64,000 nucleotides of DNA from Curvibacter microcysteis. GTDB lineage: Bacteria > Pseudomonadota > Gammaproteobacteria > Burkholderiales > Burkholderiaceae_C. The position numbers were made by a program, and so were the translations under genes. The stretch's first letter is position 1, and each line of letters starts with the position of its first letter. The stretch lies in NCBI RefSeq assembly GCF_028649435.1, contig NZ_JAQSIN010000011.1; one strand, 5' to 3'. The notes under the pieces were generated by a model. It made no database searches. It was not told the origin of the DNA and was given only the letters and a program-made list of their open reading frames with translations. Below, one piece after another: positions 8,757 to 16,865 of the stretch.

Positions 8757-8867
8757 TCTCAGGCGTTTTGCTTCCTTGGTGGGGGCGGGGGCTGGGCCTA
8801 TCGTCAAGCCACGGTTCGGCCCCGTGGGCCGAGCACTTCATTTCCTCAGTTGCCCCAGGAGCCCCCC

Positions 8868-9971
8868 ATGAGTGTCCAGTTCATCGGCATGATTCAGCCG
8901 CACGAAGTCTCTGAAATCTTCCCCCGCCGGGGCCCGGTGGTGGACCCGGCCTATGTGCGCGTGTTCGCCCAGGCGCACGAGCACGCGGGCTTTGACCGCA
9001 TCCTGGTGCCGGCCAGCTCCAGCAGCCCCGACACCTTGTTGACCGTCACCTACGCGGCCTCGGTCACCGAGCGCATCCACTTCCTGCTGGCGCACCGTCC
9101 AGGCTTTGTGGCCCCCACCCTGGCGGCGCGCCAACTGGCCACGCTGGACCAATACACCCAAGGCCGCGTGGCGGTGCACTACATCACCGGCGGCTCGGAT
9201 GAAGACCAGCAGCGCGACGGCGACTTCCTGGGCCATGACGAGCGCTATGCCCGCACCGACGAGTACCTGGGCCTGCTGCGCCAGGTCTGGACCGCTGACA
9301 AGCCGTTCGACCATGAAGGCACCTACTACCGCGTCAAGGGCGCCTGGTCGGAGGTCAAGCCAGTGCAGCAACCCCATGTGCCGATCTACTTTGGCGGCGC
9401 CTCCGAGCCGGCCCTCAAGGTGGCCGGACGCCACGCCCAGGTCTATGCGCTGTGGGGCGAGTCCCTGGCCCAGGCTGGCGACCTGGTGCGCAAGGTGCGC
9501 GCCGAGGCCGCCCAGCATGGCCGCGAAATCGACTTCAGCATCTCCTTCCGCCCCATCCTGGGCCGCACCGAGGACGAGGCCTGGGCCCGTGCCGAGCGCA
9601 TCCTCGAAGAGGCCCGCGCCCTGCGCGTGGAGCAAGGCTTCGCGCGCGGCGGCCCGCAGCAAAGTGAAGGGGCGCGCCGCTTGCTGGCCGACGCCGCCAA
9701 GGGCGACCGCGTGGACGAACGCCTGTGGACCGCCATTGCCCGCGAGACCGGCGCCCGCTCCAACTCCACCGCCCTGGTCGGCACCGCCGAGCAAGTGGCT
9801 GACGCCTTGCTCAAGTACTACGACCTGGGCATCACCACCTTCCTGATCCGCGGCTTTGACCCGCTGCCCGACGCCATCGAGTACGGCCGCGAACTGCTGC
9901 CCCTGGTGCGCCGCAAGGTGGCCGAACGTGAACAAGCCAAAGCCCAGGCCGCCAGCCTCAAGGCCGCCTGA
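8868..9971 (+). CDS. LLM-class flavin-dependent monooxygenase (SsuD-like)
   Basis: The 367-residue protein belongs to the bacterial luciferase-like (LLM) fold and resembles FMNH2-dependent alkanesulfonate monooxygenase SsuD, which releases sulfite from alkanesulfonates. Conserved blocks include a GRVAVHYITGGS strand near residue 100, FLGHDERYARTDEYL, and VPIYFGGASEPALKVAG near 170-186. SsuD is about 380 residues, so the length fits. The ATG at 8868 has AGGAG at 8857-8861. It opens a three-gene run with the class II aldolase and the dehydrogenase-like gene. No flavin reductase gene accompanies it. The substrate is unknown and may not be a simple alkanesulfonate. Confidence 0.82.
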   Translation: MSVQFIGMIQPHEVSEIFPRRGPVVDPAYVRVFAQAHEHAGFDRILVPASSSSPDTLLTVTYAASVTERIHFLLAHRPGFVAPTLAARQLATLDQYTQGRVAVHYITGGSDEDQQRDGDFLGHDERYARTDEYLGLLRQVWTADKPFDHEGTYYRVKGAWSEVKPVQQPHVPIYFGGASEPALKVAGRHAQVYALWGESLAQAGDLVRKVRAEAAQHGREIDFSISFRPILGRTEDEAWARAERILEEARALRVEQGFARGGPQQSEGARRLLADAAKGDRVDERLWTAIARETGARSNSTALVGTAEQVADALLKYYDLGITTFLIRGFDPLPDAIEYGRELLPLVRRKVAEREQAKAQAASLKAA

Positions 9972-9992
9972 GTCCCCCACCCGGAGAACCCC

Positions 9993-10805
9993 ATGTCTGC
10001 TGTTTTGAACACCCCCCTGACCCTGGTCAAGAACACCCACCCGCAACGCAAGGACTGGTTTGACGACGTGCCGGCCCGCCCCACCGTCGAGGCCGAGCGC
10101 CTGTACCGCAAGCAGCGCCTGGCCGTGGCCTTCCGCCTGTTCTCGCGCTTTGGCTTTGACCACGGCCTGGCCGGGCACATCACCGCGCGCGACCCCGAGC
10201 TGCACGACCACTTCTGGGTCAACCCCTTTGGCTTGCACTTCTCGCAGATCAAGGTGTCGGACCTGTTGCTGGTCAACTCGCAAGGCGAGATCGTGGTCGG
10301 TGAGGGCCCGCTGAACCGCGCCGCCTTTGCCATCCACGCCGCCTTGCACGAGGCCCGCCCCGACATCATCGCCGCCGCCCACACCCATTCCACCTATGGC
10401 AAGGCCTGGTCGGCCATCGGACGCAAGCTCGACCCGCTGACCCAGGACGGCTGCGCCTTCTACCAGGACCATGCCTTGTTCGACACCTTCAGCGGCGTGG
10501 TGCTGGAGACCGATGAAGGCTTCCGCATCGCCGAGGCCCTGGGCTCGCAAAAGGCCGTGATCCTGAAGAACCACGGCATCCTGACCGCCGGCCCCTCGGT
10601 GGAGTCGGCGGCCTGGTGGTACATCGCGCTGGACAACGCCTGCCACACCCAGTTGCTGGCCGAAGCCGCGGGCACACCCCAGCCCATCCCGCATGCGGTG
10701 GCCGAGCTGACGCACAGCCAGGTCGGTCGCCCGGGCGGGGCGGAGTTCGCCTTCAAGAGCTTCTACGACATCATCGTGCGCGATCAGCCCGAGGTGCTGC
10801 AGTGA
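9993..10805 (+). CDS. Class II aldolase/adducin family protein
   Basis: The 270-residue protein has the class II aldolase/adducin fold. Zinc-binding histidines are visible in AAAHTHSTYGKAW (near residues 128-140) and KNHGILTAG (near 191-199), with an N-terminal HGLAGHITARD block. Relatives include fuculose-phosphate aldolase, but many remain of unknown substrate. A GGAGAA ribosome site precedes the ATG. The gene starts 21 bp after the monooxygenase, and its stop overlaps the GTG start of the next gene. This suggests it acts on the product of the monooxygenase or of the dehydrogenase-like enzyme, perhaps by a retro-aldol cut of a hydroxylated carbon skeleton (inference). Confidence 0.82.
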   Translation: MSAVLNTPLTLVKNTHPQRKDWFDDVPARPTVEAERLYRKQRLAVAFRLFSRFGFDHGLAGHITARDPELHDHFWVNPFGLHFSQIKVSDLLLVNSQGEIVVGEGPLNRAAFAIHAALHEARPDIIAAAHTHSTYGKAWSAIGRKLDPLTQDGCAFYQDHALFDTFSGVVLETDEGFRIAEALGSQKAVILKNHGILTAGPSVESAAWWYIALDNACHTQLLAEAAGTPQPIPHAVAELTHSQVGRPGGAEFAFKSFYDIIVRDQPEVLQ

Positions 10806-11947
10806 ACGCCCCGCTGAGCTGGGGCCAGACCGCACGCACGCTGGCGGTGGAGTTCGCGGCGCGCGCGCCGCAGCATGACCGGGAAGGCAGCTTTCCGTTT
10901 CAGAACTTCCAGGACCTGCACCGCGCAGGCCTGTTGACCCTGGCCGCGCCGCAGCGCCTGGGGGGGCAGGGGGCCACGATCGGCCAACTGGTCGACGTGG
11001 TGGGCGCCGTGGCCCAGGGCGATGCCGCCACCGCCTTGGTGTTGACCATGCAGTACATGCAGCACCGGGGCCTGGGCCGGCGCCACACCGTCTGGCCGGA
11101 GGTCTGGGCCAAGCGCCTGGTGCAAGCGTCGCTCAGCGAGGTCAGCTTGATCAACGCCCTGCGCGTCGAGCCCGAACTGGGCACGCCCGCGCGCGGCGGC
11201 CTGCCGGCCACCACGGCCCGGCTCACGCCCGAGGGCTGGCGCCTGTCGGGCCGCAAGATTTACTCCACTGGCTCACCCATTCTGAAGTGGTATGCCGTTT
11301 GGGCCCGCACCGACGAGGCCGAGCCGCGTGTGGGCACCTTCCTGGTGCCTGCCGGCTTGCCTGGCACCCGCATCGAGCACACCTGGGACCACCTGGGCCT
11401 GCGCGCCAGCGGCAGCCACGATGTGGTGTTCGACGATGTGCTGATCTCGGCCGATGCCGCCATCGACCTGCGGCCGCCGGCCGACTGGGCGCGCGGCGAC
11501 CCGCTGATGCAAGCCGAAATGAGCGCCTTTTTTGGTGCGCTCTACACCGGTGTGGCGCTGTCGGCGCGCGACTGGTTGCTGCGCTTTCTGCACGAGCGCG
11601 TGCCGACCAGCCTGGGCGCACCGCTGTCCAGCCTGCCGCGCGCGCAAGAGTTGGTGGGCGGCATCGAGAGCCTGCTGTTGGTCAACAAACGCTTGATCGA
11701 CAGCCTGGTGTGCGACCTGGAATCCGGCCTCGAGCCCAGCGGGGTGGACAGCGGCGTGGTCAAAGTCGTCACCACGCAAAACGCCGTCAAAGCGGTGCAG
11801 GAGGCGGTGGGCTTGACCAGCAACCACGGCCTGAGCCGGCGCAACCCGCTGGAGCGCCTGCTGCGCGACGTGCTGTGCGGCGTGGTCCACACACCACAGG
11901 AGGACAGCGTCAAGCTGGCCGCGGGGCGGCGCGCGCTGGGCCTGTGA
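10802..11947 (+). CDS. Acyl-CoA dehydrogenase-family flavoprotein
   Basis: The 381-residue product has the acyl-CoA dehydrogenase fold: an N-terminal helical domain (FQNFQDLHRAGLLTLAAP), a middle beta domain (GRKIYSTGSPILKWYAVWA, then LGLRASGSHDVVFDD near 200-215) and a C-terminal helical bundle. It starts at GTG 10802, which shares bases with the aldolase stop. Relatives linked to sulfur metabolism include the DszC/SfnB-like flavin monooxygenases and the 3-sulfinopropionyl-CoA desulfinase. Both are plausible beside a sulfonate monooxygenase and a thiol dioxygenase, but I cannot choose between them. Predicted cytoplasmic. Confidence 0.8.
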   Translation: MNAPLSWGQTARTLAVEFAARAPQHDREGSFPFQNFQDLHRAGLLTLAAPQRLGGQGATIGQLVDVVGAVAQGDAATALVLTMQYMQHRGLGRRHTVWPEVWAKRLVQASLSEVSLINALRVEPELGTPARGGLPATTARLTPEGWRLSGRKIYSTGSPILKWYAVWARTDEAEPRVGTFLVPAGLPGTRIEHTWDHLGLRASGSHDVVFDDVLISADAAIDLRPPADWARGDPLMQAEMSAFFGALYTGVALSARDWLLRFLHERVPTSLGAPLSSLPRAQELVGGIESLLLVNKRLIDSLVCDLESGLEPSGVDSGVVKVVTTQNAVKAVQEAVGLTSNHGLSRRNPLERLLRDVLCGVVHTPQEDSVKLAAGRRALGL

Positions 11948-12001
11948 GCGTGGGGGGGCCACCCTGGCGTCTGGGCACCTGGGGGGCAGACGCAGGGGGG
12001 C

Positions 12002-13000
12002 TCAGCGGGCGGTGTCGGGTCGCCACACCGGTGACTCGCTCACCTGCACGCGGCGCGGGATGATCAGCGCCTGGCTGAAGGCGTCGGCAATGCGCTGCTG
12101 TTCGGCCAGGGCCTCCGCGTCGACGGCTTGCACGCGGTAGCTGCGGCGCTGGTTGGCGGCCTCCACCGTGGCCGTGTCCAGACCGATCACCGGGGCGTGC
12201 CATTCGGCGGCCTGGCTGGGGTTCTTCTTGATCCAGTCGCCCGCAGCTTGCAGCTGGGCATAGAGCACGCCCAACACGTCGGCACGGCGTTGCGCGTAAG
12301 GCGTGGCCGCCAGGTAGAAGCGGCGGTAGCTGGACAGCTTGGCGCCGTCTTGCAGGATGCGTGCACCCGACTGGCGCTGCACCGCGGCCAGGAAGGGGTC
12401 CCAGATCACCCAGGCGCCGACGCTGCCGTTTTCAAATGCGGCCCGCGCGTCGGCCGGGCTCAGGTAGGCCGGTTCGATGTCCTTGATGCTCAGGCCTTGT
12501 TGGGCCAGGGCTTCCAGCAGCAGGTAGTGCGCGCCCGCGCCCTTGGCAAAAGCCACCTTCTGGCCCTTGAGCTGGGCCACGCTGGTGAGGGGCGAGTCCT
12601 TGCGCACCACGATGGCCTGGGCTTGCGGCGAAGGCGTTTCGATGGCGTAGTAGGTCAGGCGGGCGCCGGCGGCCAAGGCGAAGGGCGGCACCGCGTCGGC
12701 CACGTCAGCGCTGACGTCAATCGCGCCCACATTGAGCGCCTCCAGCAGCGGCAGACCCGAGTTGAATTCATGCCACTGCACATTGACTTGCAGCGGAGCC
12801 AGGGCTTTTTCGAGCAGGCCGCGCGACTTCAAAAAAATCATCAACGTGGACGACTTTTGGTAGCCGATGCGCAGGCGCTCGGGGTCGGCGGCGGCGCTGG
12901 GGAACCAGGGCGCTGCGGCCAGGCCGGCCGCCAGCAGGTGGCGGCGTTGCAGGCCGGCACCAGCACGGGGGACAGGGGGGTGAAGAAGGGGGTTGGGCAT
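12002..13000 (-). CDS. Sulfonate ABC transporter periplasmic binding protein 3
   Basis: The 332-residue protein is a third SsuA-family binding protein, here on the minus strand. A leader with QRRHLLAAGLAAAPW and an AAADP cleavage region precedes the mature start RLRIGYQKSSTLMI. Typical family segments are SAQ-type loop VAQLKGQKVAFAKG and GAWVIWDPFLAAV. The ATG at 13000 opens a single-gene unit that diverges from the monooxygenase at 13230. No transporter genes adjoin it. Ligand unknown. Confidence 0.85.
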   Translation of the reverse strand: MPNPLLHPPVPRAGAGLQRRHLLAAGLAAAPWFPSAAADPERLRIGYQKSSTLMIFLKSRGLLEKALAPLQVNVQWHEFNSGLPLLEALNVGAIDVSADVADAVPPFALAAGARLTYYAIETPSPQAQAIVVRKDSPLTSVAQLKGQKVAFAKGAGAHYLLLEALAQQGLSIKDIEPAYLSPADARAAFENGSVGAWVIWDPFLAAVQRQSGARILQDGAKLSSYRRFYLAATPYAQRRADVLGVLYAQLQAAGDWIKKNPSQAAEWHAPVIGLDTATVEAANQRRSYRVQAVDAEALAEQQRIADAFSQALIIPRRVQVSESPVWRPDTAR

Positions 13001-13229
13001 GGGGCGAGGCTAGTCCGTTTGCCCTGACGGCGTGCTGCGAAAAACAGAGAAGCAAGTGCGTTTTTGGCATGAGGTCGCCAGCGGATGCCAGGCTGTGGCG
13101 CGCGCATATCGATGGACTGAATTCTTCGTTGGCGTGCTGCCGGTCAGGCTCTACGGTGGAGGTTTTCCGGCGGCTGAGGCCGCCCGCCATCACCTCCCGA
13201 TCCACCGCACTTTGGAAGCGAGTCCGACC

Positions 13230-14600
13230 ATGAGCACCAGCACCTCCTCCCCCAAACACCTCAAACTGGGCTTCGTCCTCCACGGCGTGGGCGCCGGCTG
13301 GGGCGATTGGCGCCATGAGGCCGCCCTGGCCGACGGCAGCGTCAATTTCCGCTTCTACACCGAGCAGGCGCAGCTGGCCGAGAAGGGGCGCTTTGACTTC
13401 CTGTTCGTGGCCGACAGCGTGCACATCACCGAGCGCTCCAGCCCGCACTACCTGAACCGCTTTGAGCCGCTGACCATCCTGTCGGCCTTGGCCGCGGTGA
13501 CCCAGCACATTGGCCTGGTGGGCACGGTCACGGCCAGCTACAGCGAGCCCTTCACGGTGGCGCGCCAGTTCGCCTCGCTGGACCACATCAGCGGCGGGCG
13601 CGCCGGCTGGAACGTGGTGACCTCGTGGCTGGACGGCAGTGCCCGCAACTACAGCCGCCAAGAGCACTACGCCCACGACGTGCGCTACCGCCTGGCCAAT
13701 GAGCACCTGTTCGTGGTCCAGGGCCTGTGGGATTCCTGGGAGGACGACGCCCTGACCCGCAACAAGGCCACAGGCCAGTTCTTTGACCCGGCCAAACTGC
13801 ACCGGCTGGACCACCAGGGCGAGTTCTTCCAGGTCGAAGGCCCGCTCAACATTGCGCGCTCGCGCCAGGGGCAGCCGGTGATCTTCCAGGCCGGGGCCTC
13901 GGACGACGGCAAGACCTTTGCGGCGCAGCGCGCCGATGCGATCTTCTTCCATGCCGACACGCTGGAAGAGGCCCAGGCCTACTACCGTGACGTCAAGGCC
14001 CGTGTGGTCGCTGCTGGACGTGACCCAGAGCAGGTCTACCTGCTGCCGGGCATCCGTCCCATCGTGGGCCGCACCGCGCAGGAGGCCGAAGAAAAGTACG
14101 AGACCCTGGCCGCCTTGGTGCCGATCGAGAACGCGATCGCCGCCTTGGCGCGCCCCTTCAATGACCACGACTTCTCCAAGTACCCGCTGGACGAGCCCTT
14201 CCCCGATGTCGGTGACCTGGGCCGCAACAGCCAGCAGGCCGCCAGCGACCGCATCAAGCAGATCGCCGCTGAAACCGGCTGGACGCTGCGCGAGGTGGCG
14301 CTCTGGTTTGCCCGCCCCAAGCGCAGCTTTGTCGGCACCGCCGAGCAAGTGGCCGACGAGATCCAGCGCTGGTTCGAGCAAGGCGCTGCCGACGGCTTCA
14401 ACTTCTTTGAGGCTTTGCCCAACACCTCGCTGAAGGACTTTGTCGAGCTGGTTGTGCCCTTGCTGCAAGCGCGCGGCATCTACCGCCAAGACTACGAAGA
14501 ACAGGCCACCTTGCGCGACTTGCTGAAGCTGCCTTTCCCGATCAACCGCCACGCCCGGGTGGCCTCGCCGGCCTTGGCTGAGCGTTTGACACCGGCCTGA
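13230..14600 (+). CDS. NtaA/SnaA/DszA-family FMN-dependent monooxygenase
   Basis: The 456-residue protein belongs to the longer LLM branch that includes nitrilotriacetate monooxygenase NtaA, DszA and dimethyl-sulfide monooxygenase DmoA. It uses FMNH2 delivered by a separate reductase. Visible blocks are KLGFVLHGVGAGWGDWRH at the start, VADSVHI, a GRAGWNVVTSW block near residues 125-135, and QAGASDDGKTFAA. The ATG at 13230 is preferred over frames reaching back to 13032, which run through the divergent promoter. In an organosulfur island a C-S cleaving role is likely, but the substrate is open. A fourth binding protein lies downstream in the same direction. Confidence 0.85.
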   Translation: MSTSTSSPKHLKLGFVLHGVGAGWGDWRHEAALADGSVNFRFYTEQAQLAEKGRFDFLFVADSVHITERSSPHYLNRFEPLTILSALAAVTQHIGLVGTVTASYSEPFTVARQFASLDHISGGRAGWNVVTSWLDGSARNYSRQEHYAHDVRYRLANEHLFVVQGLWDSWEDDALTRNKATGQFFDPAKLHRLDHQGEFFQVEGPLNIARSRQGQPVIFQAGASDDGKTFAAQRADAIFFHADTLEEAQAYYRDVKARVVAAGRDPEQVYLLPGIRPIVGRTAQEAEEKYETLAALVPIENAIAALARPFNDHDFSKYPLDEPFPDVGDLGRNSQQAASDRIKQIAAETGWTLREVALWFARPKRSFVGTAEQVADEIQRWFEQGAADGFNFFEALPNTSLKDFVELVVPLLQARGIYRQDYEEQATLRDLLKLPFPINRHARVASPALAERLTPA

Positions 14601-14699
14601 AACGGAGCGCTGTGCGCTGGCCTGTGCCTGGCCCGGCAGCGGCGGGGCAGCGCCTGGTGCCCCGCTGGGCCATGAATTCCTGACTTTGACGAACCCACC

Positions 14700-15722
14700 A
14701 TGAAGATTGACCTCCCTACCCCCCTCGCTCCGACGCCGGCCTCGGCCTGGCCCCGCCGCCAATTTCTGGGCGCCGCCCTGGCAGCCCCCTGGTTGGGCGC
14801 CGCCGCCCCGGCGGCCCTGGCCGCCGGCGAAGACCTGTCCAAGGTCACGCTGCGCATTGGCACCTACAAGGGCAACTGGCGCGCCCTGTTGACGGCGGCC
14901 AAGCTGACTCAGACCCCGTACAAGATCGAATGGCGCGAGCTCAACAACGGTGTGCTGCACATCGAGGCCCTGAACGGCGACGCGCTGGACCTGGGCTCGG
15001 GCAGCGAAATCCCGGCCCTGTTTGCGGCGCGGCAAAAAGCCCAGGTGCGCTTCATTGCCGTGGTGCGCGAGGACCTGAACAACCAGGTCACAGTGGCGCG
15101 CAAGGACACCGCCATCAAGACGGTTGCCGACCTCAAGGGCAAGCGCGTGGGCTATGTGCGTGCCACCACCGCGCACTACTTTTTGAGCAAGCAACTGGCC
15201 GAGGCGGGCTTGAGCTTTTCGGACATCAACGCCATCAACCTGACCCCAGCCGATGGCCTGTCCGCCTTTGACCGGGGTGACTTGGACGCCTGGGCCATCT
15301 ATGGCTACAACGGCCAGATCGCCCGCCTCAAGTACGGTGCGCGCGTGCTCAAAACCGGCGTGGGCTACCTGTCGGGCAACTTCCCGATTTATGCCAACCC
15401 CAAGTCGGTGGCGGACCCGCTGACCCAACTGGCCATCACCGACTACCTGCAACGCCTGCGCCGCGCCTACCTGTGGGCCAACCAGAACTACCTGGACTAC
15501 GCGCGGGCCATCTCGGATGAGACGCGCATTCCCGTGGGCGATTTGATCGAGCTGTGGAACAACCGCAGCGAGGACTTTGACCTGCGCCCGGTCAGCGACA
15601 AGGTCGTCACGGGCCACCAGGAGGTGGCCGACACCTTCCAGAAGCTGGGTGTGCTGGACGGCCCGGCCCAGGTGGCACCGCTGTGGGACCGCCGCTTTGA
15701 GAAGGCCTTGCGCCCGGCCTGA
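14700..15722 (+). CDS. Sulfonate ABC transporter periplasmic binding protein 4
   Basis: The 340-residue product is the fourth SsuA-type binding protein of the island. The leader has PRRQFLGAALAAPWLG and a run of Ala/Pro, resembling a twin-arginine signal. The mature part shows KVTLRIGTYKGNWR, a VADLKGKRVGYVRA loop and DLDAWAIYGYN in the ligand cleft. It follows the NtaA-type monooxygenase by 99 bp and is closed by a strong terminator 70 bp after its stop. Pairing with that monooxygenase suggests they share one substrate. Confidence 0.85.
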   Translation: MKIDLPTPLAPTPASAWPRRQFLGAALAAPWLGAAAPAALAAGEDLSKVTLRIGTYKGNWRALLTAAKLTQTPYKIEWRELNNGVLHIEALNGDALDLGSGSEIPALFAARQKAQVRFIAVVREDLNNQVTVARKDTAIKTVADLKGKRVGYVRATTAHYFLSKQLAEAGLSFSDINAINLTPADGLSAFDRGDLDAWAIYGYNGQIARLKYGARVLKTGVGYLSGNFPIYANPKSVADPLTQLAITDYLQRLRRAYLWANQNYLDYARAISDETRIPVGDLIELWNNRSEDFDLRPVSDKVVTGHQEVADTFQKLGVLDGPAQVAPLWDRRFEKALRPA

Positions 15723-15791
15723 AGCGGTCATCCGCGCCTGAGCGGTGGCCGGTCCGTCTTCTGCCGCTCGGGGCTCGCCCCCCGCCCAGAC

Positions 15792-15817
15792 ATGCCAGCG
15801 TTGCTGGCATTTTTTTT
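15792..15817 (+). terminator. Rho-independent terminator after binding protein 4
   Basis: ATGCCAGC (15792-15799) and GCTGGCAT (15803-15810) form a perfect 8-bp stem with a 3-base loop, followed at once by seven T. It sits 70 bp after the stop of binding protein 4 and should end the plus-strand sulfur unit. Confidence 0.85.
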
Positions 15818-15864
15818 GGTCATTGACTGGGTTGGAGGGCGCGCTGAACCGCCATGAACGGGAT

Positions 15865-15899
15865 AAAAAAAGGCCGCTGACGAGAGCCCGTCAGCGGCC
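15865..15899 (-). terminator. Rho-independent terminator in minus orientation
   Basis: GGCCGCTGACG (15872-15882) pairs perfectly with CGTCAGCGGCC (15889-15899) around a 6-base loop. On the minus strand the hairpin is followed by seven T (plus-strand A run 15865-15871). No minus-strand gene ends to its right, so it either ends an unrecognised transcript or insulates the region from antisense reading. Confidence 0.7.
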
Positions 15900-16249
15900 G
15901 TTGGAAATGCCTGACCAGGTCAGGCAGCAGCTCACCCCCGCGAGCCAATCGGTGCTTTGAGTGGCGGACCGGGTCTGTCGTTTGGCTTCAGACGGGTCTT
16001 CAACTCAGCGCATGGGGGTACTGTCGCAGCAAGCGGCGCTGCCGTGAACGAAGGCCTGCGCATATCGTTCATCGGGGATGTGGTGGGTGAGCCCTCGGGC
16101 GTCCAAGCGCCCAGGCGACTGGCCGAGGGCTTTTGCCACCCAGGTCTTCCATCGCCGCTGCGGTGTTGGGGGCCACCGGCGGAGGGCGCACGCTGCACAT
16201 GTGAATTTGCCGTGAAATGTGTAAACGGTTCTATCGCATAATCGACGCC

Positions 16250-16612
16250 ATGTCCTTGGCGCAGCCCTCCCACAACCTCATCCGGCTCCTGCTGCTGTGG
16301 TTCGTGTTGACCTTGGGCAGTGCGGTGGCTTCGCCCCTGATCGCGCCCCAATCCATGGAGTTGATCTGCTCGGGCGCCGGTGCCATCCAGAGGGTGCTCA
16401 AGAGCGGTGATGAGAGCGCCGCAGCGAGCGCTGAGCCCCACAGCCTGGACTGCTCCCTGTGCGTCAACCTGGGCGCGCCGCCGCCGCTTTTGTCCCTGGA
16501 CTCCCCAGCCCCCGTGGCCCTGGCCCATGCGATGCGGTCCATTCCCGCAGCGCGCATGGCTGCGCTCACCTCGGCCCCGCCGCCCTCGCGCGGCCCGCCC
16601 TCGGCGCACTGA
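16250..16612 (+). CDS. DUF2946-like small membrane/exported protein
   Basis: The 120-residue product has one hydrophobic segment near its start (LIRLLLLWFVLTLGSAVASP), serving as signal or anchor, then a region with MELICSGAG and HSLDCSLCVNL. This arrangement, with spaced Cys residues and a hydrophobic start, is typical of DUF2946 proteins, often found beside TonB-dependent metal receptors and suspected of copper handling. The ATG at 16250 is chosen because the upstream 11 codons are not conserved-looking. A TonB receptor and a PepSY protein follow in the same direction. Confidence 0.6.
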   Translation: MSLAQPSHNLIRLLLLWFVLTLGSAVASPLIAPQSMELICSGAGAIQRVLKSGDESAAASAEPHSLDCSLCVNLGAPPPLLSLDSPAPVALAHAMRSIPAARMAALTSAPPPSRGPPSAH

Positions 16613-16865
16613 GCTCTCGCGCTCGCCCAACCCCTGATCTGGGTTGACCTGCGCCGCGCAAGCGGTGCCTGTCCACCCAGTCTGGCTTGCCGTTGCAGGA
16701 CGGCGCCATCTGGCTGGGCCCTGTTTCCCACCGTTTTTAGATCCTGGCTTTTCAAGGGCGGGGTCGGCTGTCTTTGGCCCCGTTCGAGGCGCACCCGATG
16801 GTGCCCTGCGCGCTGGCGGCGGGACAGGCCGGCGCGCCGACTTGAGGCCTCTCTTGGCTTTCTCC

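Larger units (their letters stand above)
15723..16249. other. Intergenic region holding two opposed terminators
   Basis: These 527 bases separate the sulfur island from the metal-uptake genes. They contain a terminator for the plus strand at 15792-15817 and another, in minus orientation, at 15865-15899. From about 15900 to 16200 I see no gene with a ribosome site on either strand. The promoter of the DUF2946 gene should lie near its right end. Confidence 0.6.

Noticed and set aside
12768..15731. Open frame of 987 codons on the minus strand
   Set aside because: It is antisense to the NtaA-type monooxygenase and binding protein 4 and overlaps binding protein 3 in another frame. No family motif is visible.
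15932..16072. Possible 46-codon minus-strand gene before the orphan terminator
   Set aside because: It has a start codon but no ribosome site and no family resemblance. The terminator alone is not enough to support a gene.
16200..16250. Promoter with CATAAT directly before the DUF2946 gene
   Set aside because: The -10-like element is only 8 bases from the start codon and has no -35 element at proper spacing.
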